From NCBI GenBank assembly GCA_022800815.1, contig JAAWRC010000027.1, forward strand, positions 1-46,233: a stretch of DNA of 46,233 bases, written 5' to 3'. Below are positions 1-8,505 of this stretch, one piece after another. This stretch comes from Lachnospiraceae bacterium. GTDB taxonomy: Bacteria; Bacillota; Clostridia; Lachnospirales; Lachnospiraceae. Positions within the stretch are counted from its first letter, which is position 1; every line of letters starts with the position of its first letter. A program made the position numbers and the translations under genes. The notes under the pieces are model-generated. The model was not told where the DNA came from, did not search any database, and saw only the letters and a list, made by a program, of their open reading frames with translations.

Positions 1-117
1 ATCTTTTTAGTACCATATAAGTGTAAGAGATAAAGCATTTCATCAGTGCTTTACCTTCTGCACTTATTTTTTGTACACAATAAATCATTATAAAGAAACT
101 TTGGGTATCCAGAAAGA

Positions 118-145
118 TGAAAAACGGAGAGTCTCACCCTCTCCG
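118..145 (-). terminator. Rho-independent terminator of spmA
   Basis: Read on the minus strand, a 7-bp stem (139-145 with 125-131) is followed by a T-rich run. The stop codon of spmA lies in the loop, so the terminator overlaps the end of the coding sequence. Left of it (1-117) I see no gene. Confidence 0.8.
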
Positions 146-877
146 CTTTCCATCCATCACCTTGCAAAATAACACCGCCACCGCCGTGCTCACCGCCGTC
201 GCCACGATTGCCGGCCCGACGATGGCCGCCGGGTTCACCGCCCCATACTGACTCCGGTAGGCGATCATGTTCACCGGAATGAGCTGCAGGGACGAGATAT
301 TTAAGATCAGGAACGTGCACATCTCATTGCTGGCGGTCCCTTTCGGCACGGCGGGCCGCCGCAGTCCCGGCCGGCCGCCTTTTTGATCTTTCCTGTTATT
401 CCAGCCGCTTCCCACAACCTGCGGCCCCCGCACCACTCTCCCGTTTCTTTCTATGAGACTCTTGTTTTCATCCTTCCGCTTTTCCTCTCCCCCGGCCTTC
501 CGCCGTTCCTCCTCCAGTTCCTCCAGGCTTTCCATGGCCTTTAATCCTGCCGGAGTAGCCGCCCAGCCGAGCCCCAGCACGTTGGCCGCAATGTTGGTCG
601 AAATCTCGTCCGCTGCCTTATGCCCCTCCGGTATCCCCGGAAACAGGAAGCGCACTAGGGGCCGCAGAAGGCGGGTCAGTCCCCTTATGATCCCCGCCTC
701 CTTCGCCACCTCCATGATCCCGCACCAGAAGGCCATGACTCCCGCCATGGTGATGCAGAGGGAGACGGCATCCTTCGCCCCTGTTAGGATTCCGTCCGTC
801 AGCTCCGCCGATCTTCCGGAAAGGATTCCCCAGAAAACGCCCACGAGTATCATGATCCCCCACAGATAATTCAACAT
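134..877 (-). CDS. spmA: Spore maturation protein A (SpmA) with a large internal insertion
   Basis: Membrane protein of the nucleoside-recognition (Gate) domain family. In Bacillus and Clostridium, SpmA and SpmB are needed for dehydration of the spore core. The N-terminal half (start MLNYLWGIMILVG, several hydrophobic helices) and the C-terminal half (NEMCTFLILNISSLQLIPV, then VNPAAIVGPAIVATAVSTA) are typical of SpmA. Between them lies a stretch of about 60 residues rich in Glu, Lys, Arg and Gly that usual SpmA proteins of about 190-200 residues lack. I chose the ATG at 877 because a GGGGG run lies 7 bases upstream; an in-frame TTG at 895 is possible. SpmB is normally encoded directly after SpmA, but here a terminator follows at once and no spmB is visible. 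The reading frame stays open across the insertion, so the protein is probably made. Confidence 0.85.
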   Translation of the reverse strand: MLNYLWGIMILVGVFWGILSGRSAELTDGILTGAKDAVSLCITMAGVMAFWCGIMEVAKEAGIIRGLTRLLRPLVRFLFPGIPEGHKAADEISTNIAANVLGLGWAATPAGLKAMESLEELEEERRKAGGEEKRKDENKSLIERNGRVVRGPQVVGSGWNNRKDQKGGRPGLRRPAVPKGTASNEMCTFLILNISSLQLIPVNMIAYRSQYGAVNPAAIVGPAIVATAVSTAVAVLFCKVMDGKRRG

Positions 878-914
878 TCCGAACCCCCGCTTCAAGCCCT
901 TGTTCCAAAATATG

Positions 915-940
915 AAAAAAGGACGGAAATCATTCCGTCC
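915..940 (-). terminator. Terminator at the end of the fatty-acid operon
   Basis: On the minus strand a perfect 8-bp stem, GGACGGAA/TTCCGTCC, with a 4-base loop is followed by six T residues. It lies just after the nitronate-monooxygenase-like gene and is likely the end of the long fatty-acid transcript. Confidence 0.85.
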
Positions 941-961
941 CTTCCAAAACCACTCGAAAAG

Positions 962-2017
962 TCACATCAGGTCCGTCATCACCTCATGGACCGGCTCGAT
1001 CCGGTCAGCCAGATACGCCTTCGCCCCGCAGAAAAGCAGGGCATCCTGGATTTTTCCTTTCGCCGCATTGACGAGGGCCTCCGTGATGCAGTAGGGCGTT
1101 TCTTTGGGATTGCACTTTTCCAGGCACTGGAGGCACTTTTTTGCCGACTTCCTCGCCCGCCCCGCCTCCTCCAGGAAGCGGTTCTTTATGGCCCGGCCGG
1201 GCATTCCCACCGGGCTTTTCGTGATCACGATGTCCTCCTTTTTGGCATCCAGATAGGCCTGCTTGTAGGCCATGGGAGCATCGCATTCCTCCGTGGTCAC
1301 AAAGCGGGTCGCCACCTGGATGCCGTCCACTCCCAGTTCCTCCAGGTAATAATCCGCATCCTTTCTGGTATAGATTCCCCCTGCTGCCGCCACGGGAATC
1401 TTTTTCCCGTACTTTTCCTCGTAAGGGCGGACGCATTCCATGACGTCCCGGACCTCTTTTCCGAAATCCAGCGTCTCCGGACGGGACAGGGCTTCCTCGT
1501 CAAAGCCCAGATGGCCTCCCGCCTCCGGCCCTTCGACGATCATCAGATCCGGCACCGTCTGATAATGACGGTCCCATAGCCTTAAGATCACCGAGGCCGC
1601 CTTGACGGAGGAGACGATTGGGGCAAGCTTTGTCCGAAAGCCCTTCACAAGTTCCGGAAGATTCGCCGGGAGGCCCGCCCCCGACGCAATCAGGTCTGCC
1701 CCGGCCTTCGCCGCCGCCCGCACGTAATCCCCGTAGCGCCTGGTGGCCACCATGATGTTGCAGCCGATGATCCCCTTCGGCGCAATCTCTCTGGCCCTCT
1801 CAAGCTCCTTTCCAATACAGCGGAGATTGGTCTCAATAGGCGCCCTCTCAAAGTCCGGTTCCCGGAAACCGATCTGGGCCGTGGAGATCATACCGATCCC
1901 GCCCTCCTTCGCCACGGTGCCTGCCAGGTGCGACAGACTGATTCCCACGCCCATACCGCCCTGGATCAAAGGGCGCTCCGCCCTTAACTCTCCCAATATC
2001 AGTGGCTTTCTACTCAT
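962..2017 (-). CDS. Nitronate monooxygenase / FabK-like FMN flavoprotein
   Basis: Predicted FMN-dependent TIM-barrel enzyme of the 2-nitropropane dioxygenase / enoyl-ACP reductase II superfamily, 351 residues. It shows the typical N-terminal PLIQGGMGVGISLSHLAG, the phosphate-binding region (IPVAAAGGIY followed by GVDGIQVATRF) and a histidine in EGPEAGGHLGF. The C-terminal part carries a cysteine cluster (KKCLQCLEKCNP, then PYC). I start at 2017 because GGAAAGGAAG precedes that ATG; an upstream in-frame start at 2068 lacks a good ribosome site. It is the last gene of the fatty-acid operon and was separated from accDA only by a small mobile-element-like insertion. A role in lipid synthesis or in detoxifying nitronates is inferred from context; the substrate is not known. 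It is a distant paralogue of fabK at 9449-10390. Confidence 0.8.
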   Translation of the reverse strand: MSRKPLILGELRAERPLIQGGMGVGISLSHLAGTVAKEGGIGMISTAQIGFREPDFERAPIETNLRCIGKELERAREIAPKGIIGCNIMVATRRYGDYVRAAAKAGADLIASGAGLPANLPELVKGFRTKLAPIVSSVKAASVILRLWDRHYQTVPDLMIVEGPEAGGHLGFDEEALSRPETLDFGKEVRDVMECVRPYEEKYGKKIPVAAAGGIYTRKDADYYLEELGVDGIQVATRFVTTEECDAPMAYKQAYLDAKKEDIVITKSPVGMPGRAIKNRFLEEAGRARKSAKKCLQCLEKCNPKETPYCITEALVNAAKGKIQDALLFCGAKAYLADRIEPVHEVMTDLM

Positions 2018-2072
2018 GATCCGCTTCCTTTCCGAGCCGTCTTTTCCTGCCGCCGGCCTGCTCCTCATATTC

Positions 2073-2083
2073 TCTTACATATT
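2073..2083. repeat. Target-site duplication, left copy
   Basis: The 11-base sequence TCTTACATATT flanks the left end of the inserted element and recurs at 2297-2307. A perfect flanking repeat of this length is expected for transposition. Confidence 0.75.
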
Positions 2084-2296
2084 AGGCGATTGCGAAACTT
2101 AAAAGCTTGTCGAATATTCTGACAATATCTCCGGAAGAAGCCCTCTGCGCCGTGGAAAGGAGACCATGGAAAACGGGAGGGCCTCTGCCCGACTGTTTTC
2201 TGTGCTTATGGGCTCCTTGGAATGTTTGGCGCTGCAGGCTTTGGATGGATTAATTGTCAGAATCCACTCGACAATTCCACGTTTCGCAATTACCTG
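2084..2296. mobile_element. MITE-like element, about 213 bp, with 43-bp inverted ends
   Basis: The two ends, 2084-2126 and 2253-2295 read in opposite directions, match closely: AGG(C/T)(G/A)ATTGCGAAAC, then TTGTCGA, then ATTCTGACAAT, with variable spacers of 8+2 bases at one end and 6+4 at the other, so both arms are 43 bases long. An 11-bp direct repeat flanks the element. The centre (about 125 bp) has no convincing gene. This is what a miniature inverted-repeat element moved by a transposase in trans looks like. An 11-bp duplication is compatible with IS4-type transposases, but the family is not identified. It sits in the fatty-acid transcript, between accDA and the flavoenzyme gene, where its arms could fold into a long RNA hairpin. 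Confidence 0.75.
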
Positions 2297-2307
2297 TCTT
2301 ACATATT
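2297..2307. repeat. Target-site duplication, right copy, contains the accDA stop codon
   Basis: Second copy of TCTTACATATT. Read on the minus strand it is AATATGTAAGA, which holds the last two codons and the TAA stop of accDA, so the insertion left the gene intact. One extra G (2296) separates it from the right inverted repeat. Confidence 0.75.
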
Positions 2308-4113
2308 CCGGAACCGCTCATACCTGCGGGCCGTCAGCTCCTCCCCGCTCAAAGCCCCGTACCGGGCCAGAAATTCCTCAAAGCCCGCCGCAAGAACCCT
2401 GCAAAAGTCCCCGGAATTTTTCTTTTCCACCGGAACCGGCTCCGGGATCACCCGCTCGATGATTCCCAGGGCCTTTAAATCCTCCGCTGTGATCCGCATG
2501 ACCCCGGCCGCCTCGTCCGCCCGCTTGCTGTCCTTCCAGAGAATGGACGCAAAGCCCTCCGGCGACAGCACCGAATAAACGGCATTTTCCATCATCCACA
2601 CCTCGTCGGCCACCGCCAGAGCCAGGGCTCCGCCGCTCCCGCCCTCTCCGATGACCACGGAGAGAATCGGGACTTTTAAGGAAGAGAGCTCGAACAGGTT
2701 CCTGGCAATGGCCTCCCCCTGTCCCCGTTCCTCGGCCTCCATCCCGCAGAATGCCCCGGGGGTATCCACGAAGCAGAAGACGGGGCGACCGAATTTCTCC
2801 GCCTGCCGCATCAGCCGCAGAGCCTTCCGGTAGCCCTCCGGGGAAGGCATGGAAAAATTCCGCTCGATGTTCTCCTTGGTGTTCCGCCCTTTCTGCTGTG
2901 CAATGACCGTCACCGGGCGGCCCCGGAAATAAGCGATTCCGCCCACGACGGCCTTGTCGTCCCCGTATGCCCGGTCGCCATGAAGCTCCGTGAAGTCCGT
3001 GAAGATCCCCTGGATATAATCCAGCCCGGTGAGCCTCCCCTGCTTTCTGGAAAGCTTTACCCGCTCCCAAGCGGAAACACTCTGTTTTTCCGGCGCTTCC
3101 TGCCCGTCTCCGGCTATCCGCACTTTATCGGCATACCCTGCCGCATCGGCTGCCCGCATCTCCCCGACAGCCCCCGCCGCATTCTCCTCCGCACAGACTT
3201 CCCGGCCCTTCTGCGCATCCGTGCTTCTGTCCCCCGACAGAGCCGCCGCCTGCCCGTCGGTCCGTTCATGGAAAGCCAGCAGCCTGGCCAGCGTTTCCCT
3301 GGATTTCTCCCTGGGAAGGATGGCGTCCACGAAGCCGTGTTCCACCAAAAATTCTGCCCGCTGGAAGCCCTCCGGCAGCTTCTGGCCGATGGTCTGTTCG
3401 ATGACCCTGGGGCCGGCAAAGCCAATGAGGGCGCCCGGTTCCGCCAGAATGATATCTCCCAGCATGGCGAAGCTGGCCGTCACTCCGCCGGTGGTGGGGT
3501 CCGTCAATACGGAGATAAAGAGAAGCCCGGCGTCACTGTGCCGTTTTAGGGCCGCCGCCGTCTTCGCCATCTGCATCAGGGAAACGATCCCCTCCTGCAT
3601 CCTGGCCCCGCCGGAACAGCAAAAGAGAATCAGGGGAAGCCCCAGGGCCGTGGCCCTCTCCGCCGCCCCGGCGATCTTCTCCCCCACGTTCCGCCCCATG
3701 CTTCCCATGATAAAACGTCCGTCCATGACACCTATGGCCGTCTCATGGCCGTCTATGGACAGTTTCCCGGTGAGCACCGCCTCGTCAAGGCCCGTCTTCT
3801 CCTTAAGTTCCGAGAGCTTTTTCGGATAGCCGGGAAGGCCCAGCGGATTGGAGATTGGAAGACCTTCCCCCCACTCCTCAAAGCTTCCCGCATCCGCCAG
3901 CATCTCGATCCGCCTTCTGGCGTGGACCCGGAAATATCCGCCACACTTGGGGCAGATATAGTTCCCCGCCTTCACATCCTCCGAAAAAATGGGGGCGCCG
4001 CATTTGTTGCATTTGCGCCACATGCCCTGGGGGACCTCCGGCTGTGCTTTCGTACCCTTTGTCTCTATTTTAATGTAAGAATTAGAAGGGGTTTTTCCCC
4101 ACAACCGTCTCAT
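2299..4113 (-). CDS. accDA: Fused acetyl-CoA carboxylase carboxyltransferase, beta (AccD) plus alpha (AccA) subunits
   Basis: Transfers the carboxyl group from biotin on AccB to acetyl-CoA, giving malonyl-CoA. Residues about 30-285 are AccD: a zinc finger with C35, C38, C54 and C57, then the crotonase-type core ([27 protein letters not shown]). Residues about 347-600 are AccA ([40 protein letters not shown]). A linker of about 60 residues rich in Ala, Gly and Glu joins them (287-346), and AccA lacks much of its usual N-terminal helical region. In Escherichia coli and Bacillus the subunits are separate proteins, so 604 residues in a single open frame is unusual but resembles other fused carboxyltransferases. 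Start ATG at 4113, 31 bases after accC, with GGAAAGG upstream. The stop lies inside a transposon target duplication. Confidence 0.9.
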   Translation of the reverse strand: MRRLWGKTPSNSYIKIETKGTKAQPEVPQGMWRKCNKCGAPIFSEDVKAGNYICPKCGGYFRVHARRRIEMLADAGSFEEWGEGLPISNPLGLPGYPKKLSELKEKTGLDEAVLTGKLSIDGHETAIGVMDGRFIMGSMGRNVGEKIAGAAERATALGLPLILFCCSGGARMQEGIVSLMQMAKTAAALKRHSDAGLLFISVLTDPTTGGVTASFAMLGDIILAEPGALIGFAGPRVIEQTIGQKLPEGFQRAEFLVEHGFVDAILPREKSRETLARLLAFHERTDGQAAALSGDRSTDAQKGREVCAEENAAGAVGEMRAADAAGYADKVRIAGDGQEAPEKQSVSAWERVKLSRKQGRLTGLDYIQGIFTDFTELHGDRAYGDDKAVVGGIAYFRGRPVTVIAQQKGRNTKENIERNFSMPSPEGYRKALRLMRQAEKFGRPVFCFVDTPGAFCGMEAEERGQGEAIARNLFELSSLKVPILSVVIGEGGSGGALALAVADEVWMMENAVYSVLSPEGFASILWKDSKRADEAAGVMRITAEDLKALGIIERVIPEPVPVEKKNSGDFCRVLAAGFEEFLARYGALSGEELTARRYERFRNM

Positions 4114-4144
4114 ATATCACACCGGCCTTTCCGTTTTCTACAAT

Positions 4145-5464
4145 TCATTCCCTGAAATATTTTTCCATAAAGCCCGTATCCACCGGCCCGGCCTCGTAGA
4201 CGGGGTGGGTGAAGATCTCGTACTGTTCATCCAGGTTCGTCTCCACGCCCTCGATGACCAGCTCCCCCAGGGCGCACTGGATCTTTTTCAGGGCCTCCGC
4301 CCGGTCCTCCCCGTGGGCGATGAGCTTTAAGAGCATGGCATCATAGTAGGGGGGCACCGCACAGCCGTTATACATGGCCGTGTCCACCCGGATCCCCATG
4401 CCTCCCGGCATCAGAAGGTTTTTAAGCTTCCCCGCCATCTTCGCATTGATCCTGCACTCGATGGCGTGACCGGAAAGCCGCACCTCCTCCTGGGAAATGA
4501 CAAGAGGCTCCCCCGCCGCAATGCGAAGCTGGGCCTTGATCAGGTCAATGCCGGTCACCGCCTCCGTGACGGGATGTTCCACCTGGATCCTCGTGTTCAT
4601 CTCGATAAAATAATAATGGTTCTCCTTGTCCAGGAGAAATTCCACCGTCCCGGCGTTCTCGTATCCGGCGGCCTTCGCCGCCCGCACCGCCGTCTCCCCC
4701 ATCTCCCGGCGGAGGGCTTCCGGGACCCACGCCGAGGGGGCCTCCTCGATGAGCTTCTGGTGGTTCCTCTGGACGGAACAGTCCCGCTCCCCCAGGTGGA
4801 TCACGTTCCCGTGCTCGTCGGCCAGGATCTGGAACTCGATGTGCCTGGGGTTCTCCACATACCGCTCGATGTACATGGTATCGTCGGAAAATCCTTTGAC
4901 CGCCTCCCGCTGGGCATTCAAAAAGCCGGACGCAAGCTCCTGCGGGTTTCTGGCGATGCGCATGCCCTTGCCGCCCCCGCCGAGGGCCGCCTTGACCATC
5001 ACCGGATACCTGACCGCCTCCGCCGTCTCCTTCGCCTCTTCCAGAGTCCGCACCGGCTCCCGGCCTCCGGGAACCACGGGGATTCCCGCCTGGATCATGG
5101 TGTTCCTGGCCTCCGCCTTGTTCCCCATCTTTGCGATCACCCGGCTGTCCGGCCCGATAAATTTGATGCCGCAGAGGCTGCAAAACTCCGCAAATCTCGC
5201 ATTTTCCGAGAGGAAGCCAAAGCCCGGATGGATGGCGTCCGCCCCCATGGCCACCGCCGCCGACAGGATCCGCTCCATGTTCAGATAGCTGTCCTGGGAC
5301 TTGGCCGGCCCGATACAGATGGCCTCATCCGCCAGCAGAGTGTGGAGGGCTTCGCTGTCCGCCTCCGAATAGACGGCCACCGTCCCGATTCCCATCTCCC
5401 GGCAGGCACGGATCACACGGACCGCGATCTCCCCCCGGTTGGCGATCAACACCTTGTTAAACAT
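4145..5464 (-). CDS. accC: Acetyl-CoA carboxylase, biotin carboxylase subunit
   Basis: ATP-dependent carboxylation of the biotin carried by AccB, first half-reaction of acetyl-CoA carboxylase in the cytoplasm. The 439 residues match the usual length of about 450. Visible motifs: N-terminal MFNKVLIANRGEIAVRVIRA, the ATP-grasp glycine loop MVKAALGGGGKGMRIA, and the active-site stretch EMNTRIQVEHPVTE. Start is supported by GGGAGG 6 bases before the ATG. It lies 13 bases after fabZ and upstream of accDA, so all carboxylase subunits are in one transcript. Confidence 0.96.
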   Translation of the reverse strand: MFNKVLIANRGEIAVRVIRACREMGIGTVAVYSEADSEALHTLLADEAICIGPAKSQDSYLNMERILSAAVAMGADAIHPGFGFLSENARFAEFCSLCGIKFIGPDSRVIAKMGNKAEARNTMIQAGIPVVPGGREPVRTLEEAKETAEAVRYPVMVKAALGGGGKGMRIARNPQELASGFLNAQREAVKGFSDDTMYIERYVENPRHIEFQILADEHGNVIHLGERDCSVQRNHQKLIEEAPSAWVPEALRREMGETAVRAAKAAGYENAGTVEFLLDKENHYYFIEMNTRIQVEHPVTEAVTGIDLIKAQLRIAAGEPLVISQEEVRLSGHAIECRINAKMAGKLKNLLMPGGMGIRVDTAMYNGCAVPPYYDAMLLKLIAHGEDRAEALKKIQCALGELVIEGVETNLDEQYEIFTHPVYEAGPVDTGFMEKYFRE

Positions 5465-5477
5465 GGCACGCCTCCCA

Positions 5478-5900
5478 TCAGCCCATCATAAAGGTCAGCT
5501 CCGCCGAAGCCGCCACCACGCCGTCCACGGTCGCCGTCGCTTTTCCGACCCCAACCGGGCCTTTTGCCTTGATGATCTCACATTCCAGACGAAGCTTATC
5601 TCCGGGCGACACCTTTTTCCGGAACTTGGCATTGTTGATGGCCCCGAAATAAGCCGTCTTTCCCTTATTTTTCTCCACGCTTAAAATTGCGACGGCGCCC
5701 ACCTGGGCCAGCGCCTCGATGATGAGGACTCCCGGCATGACCGGCTCCTCCGGAAAATGTCCCCGGAAAAAGTCCTCCCGGAAGGTCACGCATTTGTAGC
5801 CCACCGCCCGGACGCCCGGCTCCAGCTCTTCGACGCAGTCCACCAGAAGAAACGGGTGGCGGTGGGGAATGATCGCTTCAATCTCCTTGACTCCCAACAT
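5478..5900 (-). CDS. fabZ: 3-hydroxyacyl-ACP dehydratase FabZ
   Basis: Removes water from 3-hydroxyacyl-ACP in fatty-acid elongation. The 140-residue hot-dog-fold protein has the FabZ hallmarks: IIPHRHPFLLVD, the catalytic histidine in FRGHFPEEPVMPGV and the acidic partner in LIIEALAQ. It starts only 5 bases after accB and ends 13 bases before accC, so the genes are probably translated together. Confidence 0.96.
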   Translation of the reverse strand: MLGVKEIEAIIPHRHPFLLVDCVEELEPGVRAVGYKCVTFREDFFRGHFPEEPVMPGVLIIEALAQVGAVAILSVEKNKGKTAYFGAINNAKFRKKVSPGDKLRLECEIIKAKGPVGVGKATATVDGVVAASAELTFMMG

Positions 5901-5905
5901 ACTCT

Positions 5906-6505
5906 CTATCCTTTCCGGCGGATACGGAACAGGGGCTGCCCGTACTCCACCACCTGCTCATTGGAAATGAGCACGGCCTCGACGACGCCGTCGTATTCGC
6001 TCTCGATCTCATTCATCAGCTTCATGGCCTCGATGATCCCCAGCACCTGCCCCTTCTTCACCGTGTCGCCCACGCTCACAAAGGGGGCCGCATCCTCCGA
6101 AGGGGCCGAATAAAAGGTTCCCACCAGGGGAGCCTTCACGATCTCCTCCCCGGGGACCGCTTCCTTCCGGCCATCGGCCGCCGCTTGGGCCTCTACGGGA
6201 GCCGCAGGGCCTTCCGCAGCCCCGGACAGGGCTGACAAAGCCGCAGAAACCGCAGGCTGCATCTCTTCCGGCGAAGGAAGCCCCGCTGCCTGAGGGACCG
6301 CCTGAACCGCCGCCTGAGGGACCGTTTGGACCGGTGCCTGCACGATAGGCGTAGTTTTTAGTACAGAGAGCGGCTCCGGGGAAGCCAAAGCCCCTCCCGG
6401 CCGTTTTTCCAGCATGAGCCTCGTTCCGTTCTCCTCCAGGGTAAAACCGGTAAGCCCCGAGGCCGACACCGCCTCGATCAGCTTCAAAACCTTTTCAAAT
6501 TCCAT
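5906..6505 (-). CDS. accB: Acetyl-CoA carboxylase biotin carboxyl carrier protein
   Basis: Carries the biotin that shuttles carboxyl groups between AccC and the carboxyltransferase. The C-terminal lipoyl/biotinyl domain (about residues 120-199) holds the biotinylation motif EAMKLMNEI. The N-terminal segment has a short helical region and then a long Ala-Pro-Gln-Val-rich flexible linker, which includes imperfect repeats such as VPQAAVQAVPQA. At 199 residues it is longer than most AccB proteins (about 155), and the linker accounts for the extra length. GAGGAGGGAG precedes the ATG. It lies 10 bases after fabF. Confidence 0.95.
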   Translation of the reverse strand: MEFEKVLKLIEAVSASGLTGFTLEENGTRLMLEKRPGGALASPEPLSVLKTTPIVQAPVQTVPQAAVQAVPQAAGLPSPEEMQPAVSAALSALSGAAEGPAAPVEAQAAADGRKEAVPGEEIVKAPLVGTFYSAPSEDAAPFVSVGDTVKKGQVLGIIEAMKLMNEIESEYDGVVEAVLISNEQVVEYGQPLFRIRRKG

Positions 6506-6515
6506 GGCTCCCTCC

Positions 6516-7754
6516 TCACGCCTCGTACCGTTTCACCAGAATGGACGCATTGTGGCCGCCAAAGCCCAGGGAATTGCTGAGGGCATAGTCCACGTCCATG
6601 GAAACGCCCGCCCCCGCCGTGTAGTCCAGGTCGCACTCCTCGTCCGGGACGAGAAGCCCCACCGTCGGGTGGATGTACCCATTCTCAATGGACTTCACGC
6701 AGGTGATGAATTCCACACCCCCGGCCGCCCCCAGAAGATGGCCGATCATGGACTTCGTGGAATTGATCTTCACCCGGCCCGCCGCCTGGCCGAAGGCCGC
6801 CTTGATGGCCCTGGTCTCGAACAGGTCATTGTGGTGGGTCCCGGTGCCGTGGGCATTGATGTAGGTCACCTGCTCCGGGGTGATGCCCCCGTCCTTCATG
6901 GCCTCCGTCATGGCCCTGGCCGCCCCGGCGCCGTCCTCGGCGGGTGACGTGATATGGTATGCGTCGCAGGTAGCGCCGTAGCCTGCCACCTCCGCATAGA
7001 TGCGGGCGTTCCTGGCCTTCGCATGTTCCAATTCCTCCAGGATCACCACGCCGGCCCCCTCGCCCATGACAAAACCGTTCCGTTCCTTGTCAAAGGGGAT
7101 GGACGCCCGCCCCGGGTCCGTGGACTCGCTTAAGGCCGTCAGGGCCGAAAACCCGGCCACCCCGATGGGGGTAATGCTGGCCTCCGTGCCCCCCGCTGCC
7201 ATCACGTCCGCATCTCCGTACTGAATACTTCGGAATGCCTCACCGATGGAGTGGGTCCCTGTGGCACAGGCCGTCACCACGTTGATATTCTTGCCCTTGA
7301 AACCAAGCTGAATTCCCACGTTGCCCGCCGCCATATTGGAGATCATCAGCGGCACGAACAGCGGGTTTACCCGGCCCGGCCCTTTTTCCAAAAGCTTCAC
7401 ATGTTCCCGCTCTATGGCCTGAAGGCTTCCGATACCGGAGCCGATGCTCACACCCACCCGGAAGGGATCTTCATTCTCCATGGAAAGCCCGGAGTCCTTA
7501 AGGGCCTCCTTCGCTGCCGCCACCGCATACTGGCTGAAAAGTTCCATCCGCCTGGCCGCCTTCACGTCCATGCGCTCTTTGGCGGTAAAACCCTTCACCT
7601 CCGCCGCCAGCCTTATCTTAAAGTCGGTCGTGTTAAACCGGGTGATCTCCCCGATTCCCACACGTCCGTCCCGTATTCCATTCCAAAATTCCTCCACCGT
7701 ATTCCCGATGGGGGTAACGGCCCCCAGGCCGGTCACAACCACTCGACGCTTCAT
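6516..7754 (-). CDS. fabF: 3-oxoacyl-ACP synthase II
   Basis: Condensing enzyme that elongates acyl-ACP with malonyl-ACP. The 412-residue length is normal. The Cys-His-His active site is visible: VVTACATGTHSIGEA, NAHGTGTHHND and MIGHLLGAAGG. Two ATG codons lie in tandem at 7757 and 7754; the second has the better spacing to GAGAGGAG. A longer upstream frame overlaps fabG out of frame and is not real. Fifth enzyme gene from the promoter in the operon order fabK, fabD, fabG, fabF. Confidence 0.96.
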   Translation of the reverse strand: MKRRVVVTGLGAVTPIGNTVEEFWNGIRDGRVGIGEITRFNTTDFKIRLAAEVKGFTAKERMDVKAARRMELFSQYAVAAAKEALKDSGLSMENEDPFRVGVSIGSGIGSLQAIEREHVKLLEKGPGRVNPLFVPLMISNMAAGNVGIQLGFKGKNINVVTACATGTHSIGEAFRSIQYGDADVMAAGGTEASITPIGVAGFSALTALSESTDPGRASIPFDKERNGFVMGEGAGVVILEELEHAKARNARIYAEVAGYGATCDAYHITSPAEDGAGAARAMTEAMKDGGITPEQVTYINAHGTGTHHNDLFETRAIKAAFGQAAGRVKINSTKSMIGHLLGAAGGVEFITCVKSIENGYIHPTVGLLVPDEECDLDYTAGAGVSMDVDYALSNSLGFGGHNASILVKRYEA

Positions 7755-7767
7755 CATCCTGCTCCTC

Positions 7768-8505
7768 TCACATCGCCATTCCGCCGTCCACGGAAAGCAC
7801 CTGTCCGGTAATGTATCCGGCCCGCTCCGACGCCAGGAAGGCCACCGCCTCCGCCACGTCCTCCGGCCGGCCAAAACGCCCGAAGGGAATCTGGGCGCAG
7901 GCCTGCTCCTTCACCTTGTCAGGGAGCACCTGGGTCATCTCCGTGTCGATAAAACCGGGAGCCACCGCATTGACCGTGATGCTCCGGGACGCAAGCTCCC
8001 TGGCCGCCGATTTGGTCAGGCCGATGATGCCCGCCTTGGAGGCTGAATAATTGGCCTGCCCGGCGTTGCCCATGACCCCCGACACGGAGGAAATGCTGAT
8101 GATGCGCCCGCTCCGCTGCTTTAACATCTGCCTCGACACGTGGCGGATACAGTTGAAGGCTCCCTTCAGGTTGATACCGACGACCCGGTCAAAGTCCTCC
8201 TCCGTCATCTTCATGAGGAGTCCGTCCCTGGTGATCCCCGCATTGTTGACGAGAATGTCGACCCGCCCGTATTTCCCGATGACCGCCTTGAAAAATTCTT
8301 CCGCAGCCGCAAAGTCCGACACGTCGCACCCCATGGCCTCTGCCTTTCCCCCGGCCGCCTCGATCTCCGAGACCACCGCGCAGGCCCGCTCCCTGGAACC
8401 GTTATAATTGACGACGACCGTGGCCCCGTCTGCCGCAAGGGCCAGGGCGATGGCCCTGCCGATGCCTCTGGACGCCCCCGTCACCACTGCAATCTTTTCA
8501 TTCAT
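7768..8505 (-). CDS. fabG: 3-oxoacyl-ACP reductase
   Basis: NADPH-dependent short-chain dehydrogenase that reduces 3-oxoacyl-ACP. Motifs: TGASRGIG cofactor loop near the N-terminus, NNAG at about residue 88, the catalytic Ser (SISSVSG) and YSASKAG. Length 245 is typical. The ATG overlaps the fabD stop by four bases (ATGA), which indicates translational coupling. Confidence 0.97.
   Translation of the reverse strand: MNEKIAVVTGASRGIGRAIALALAADGATVVVNYNGSRERACAVVSEIEAAGGKAEAMGCDVSDFAAAEEFFKAVIGKYGRVDILVNNAGITRDGLLMKMTEEDFDRVVGINLKGAFNCIRHVSRQMLKQRSGRIISISSVSGVMGNAGQANYSASKAGIIGLTKSAARELASRSITVNAVAPGFIDTEMTQVLPDKVKEQACAQIPFGRFGRPEDVAEAVAFLASERAGYITGQVLSVDGGMAM

Noticed and set aside
2166-2578. 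Overlapping plus-strand frames across the inserted element and the end of accDA
   Set aside because: They run antisense through the well-supported accDA gene, change composition across the element border, and have no recognisable domains.
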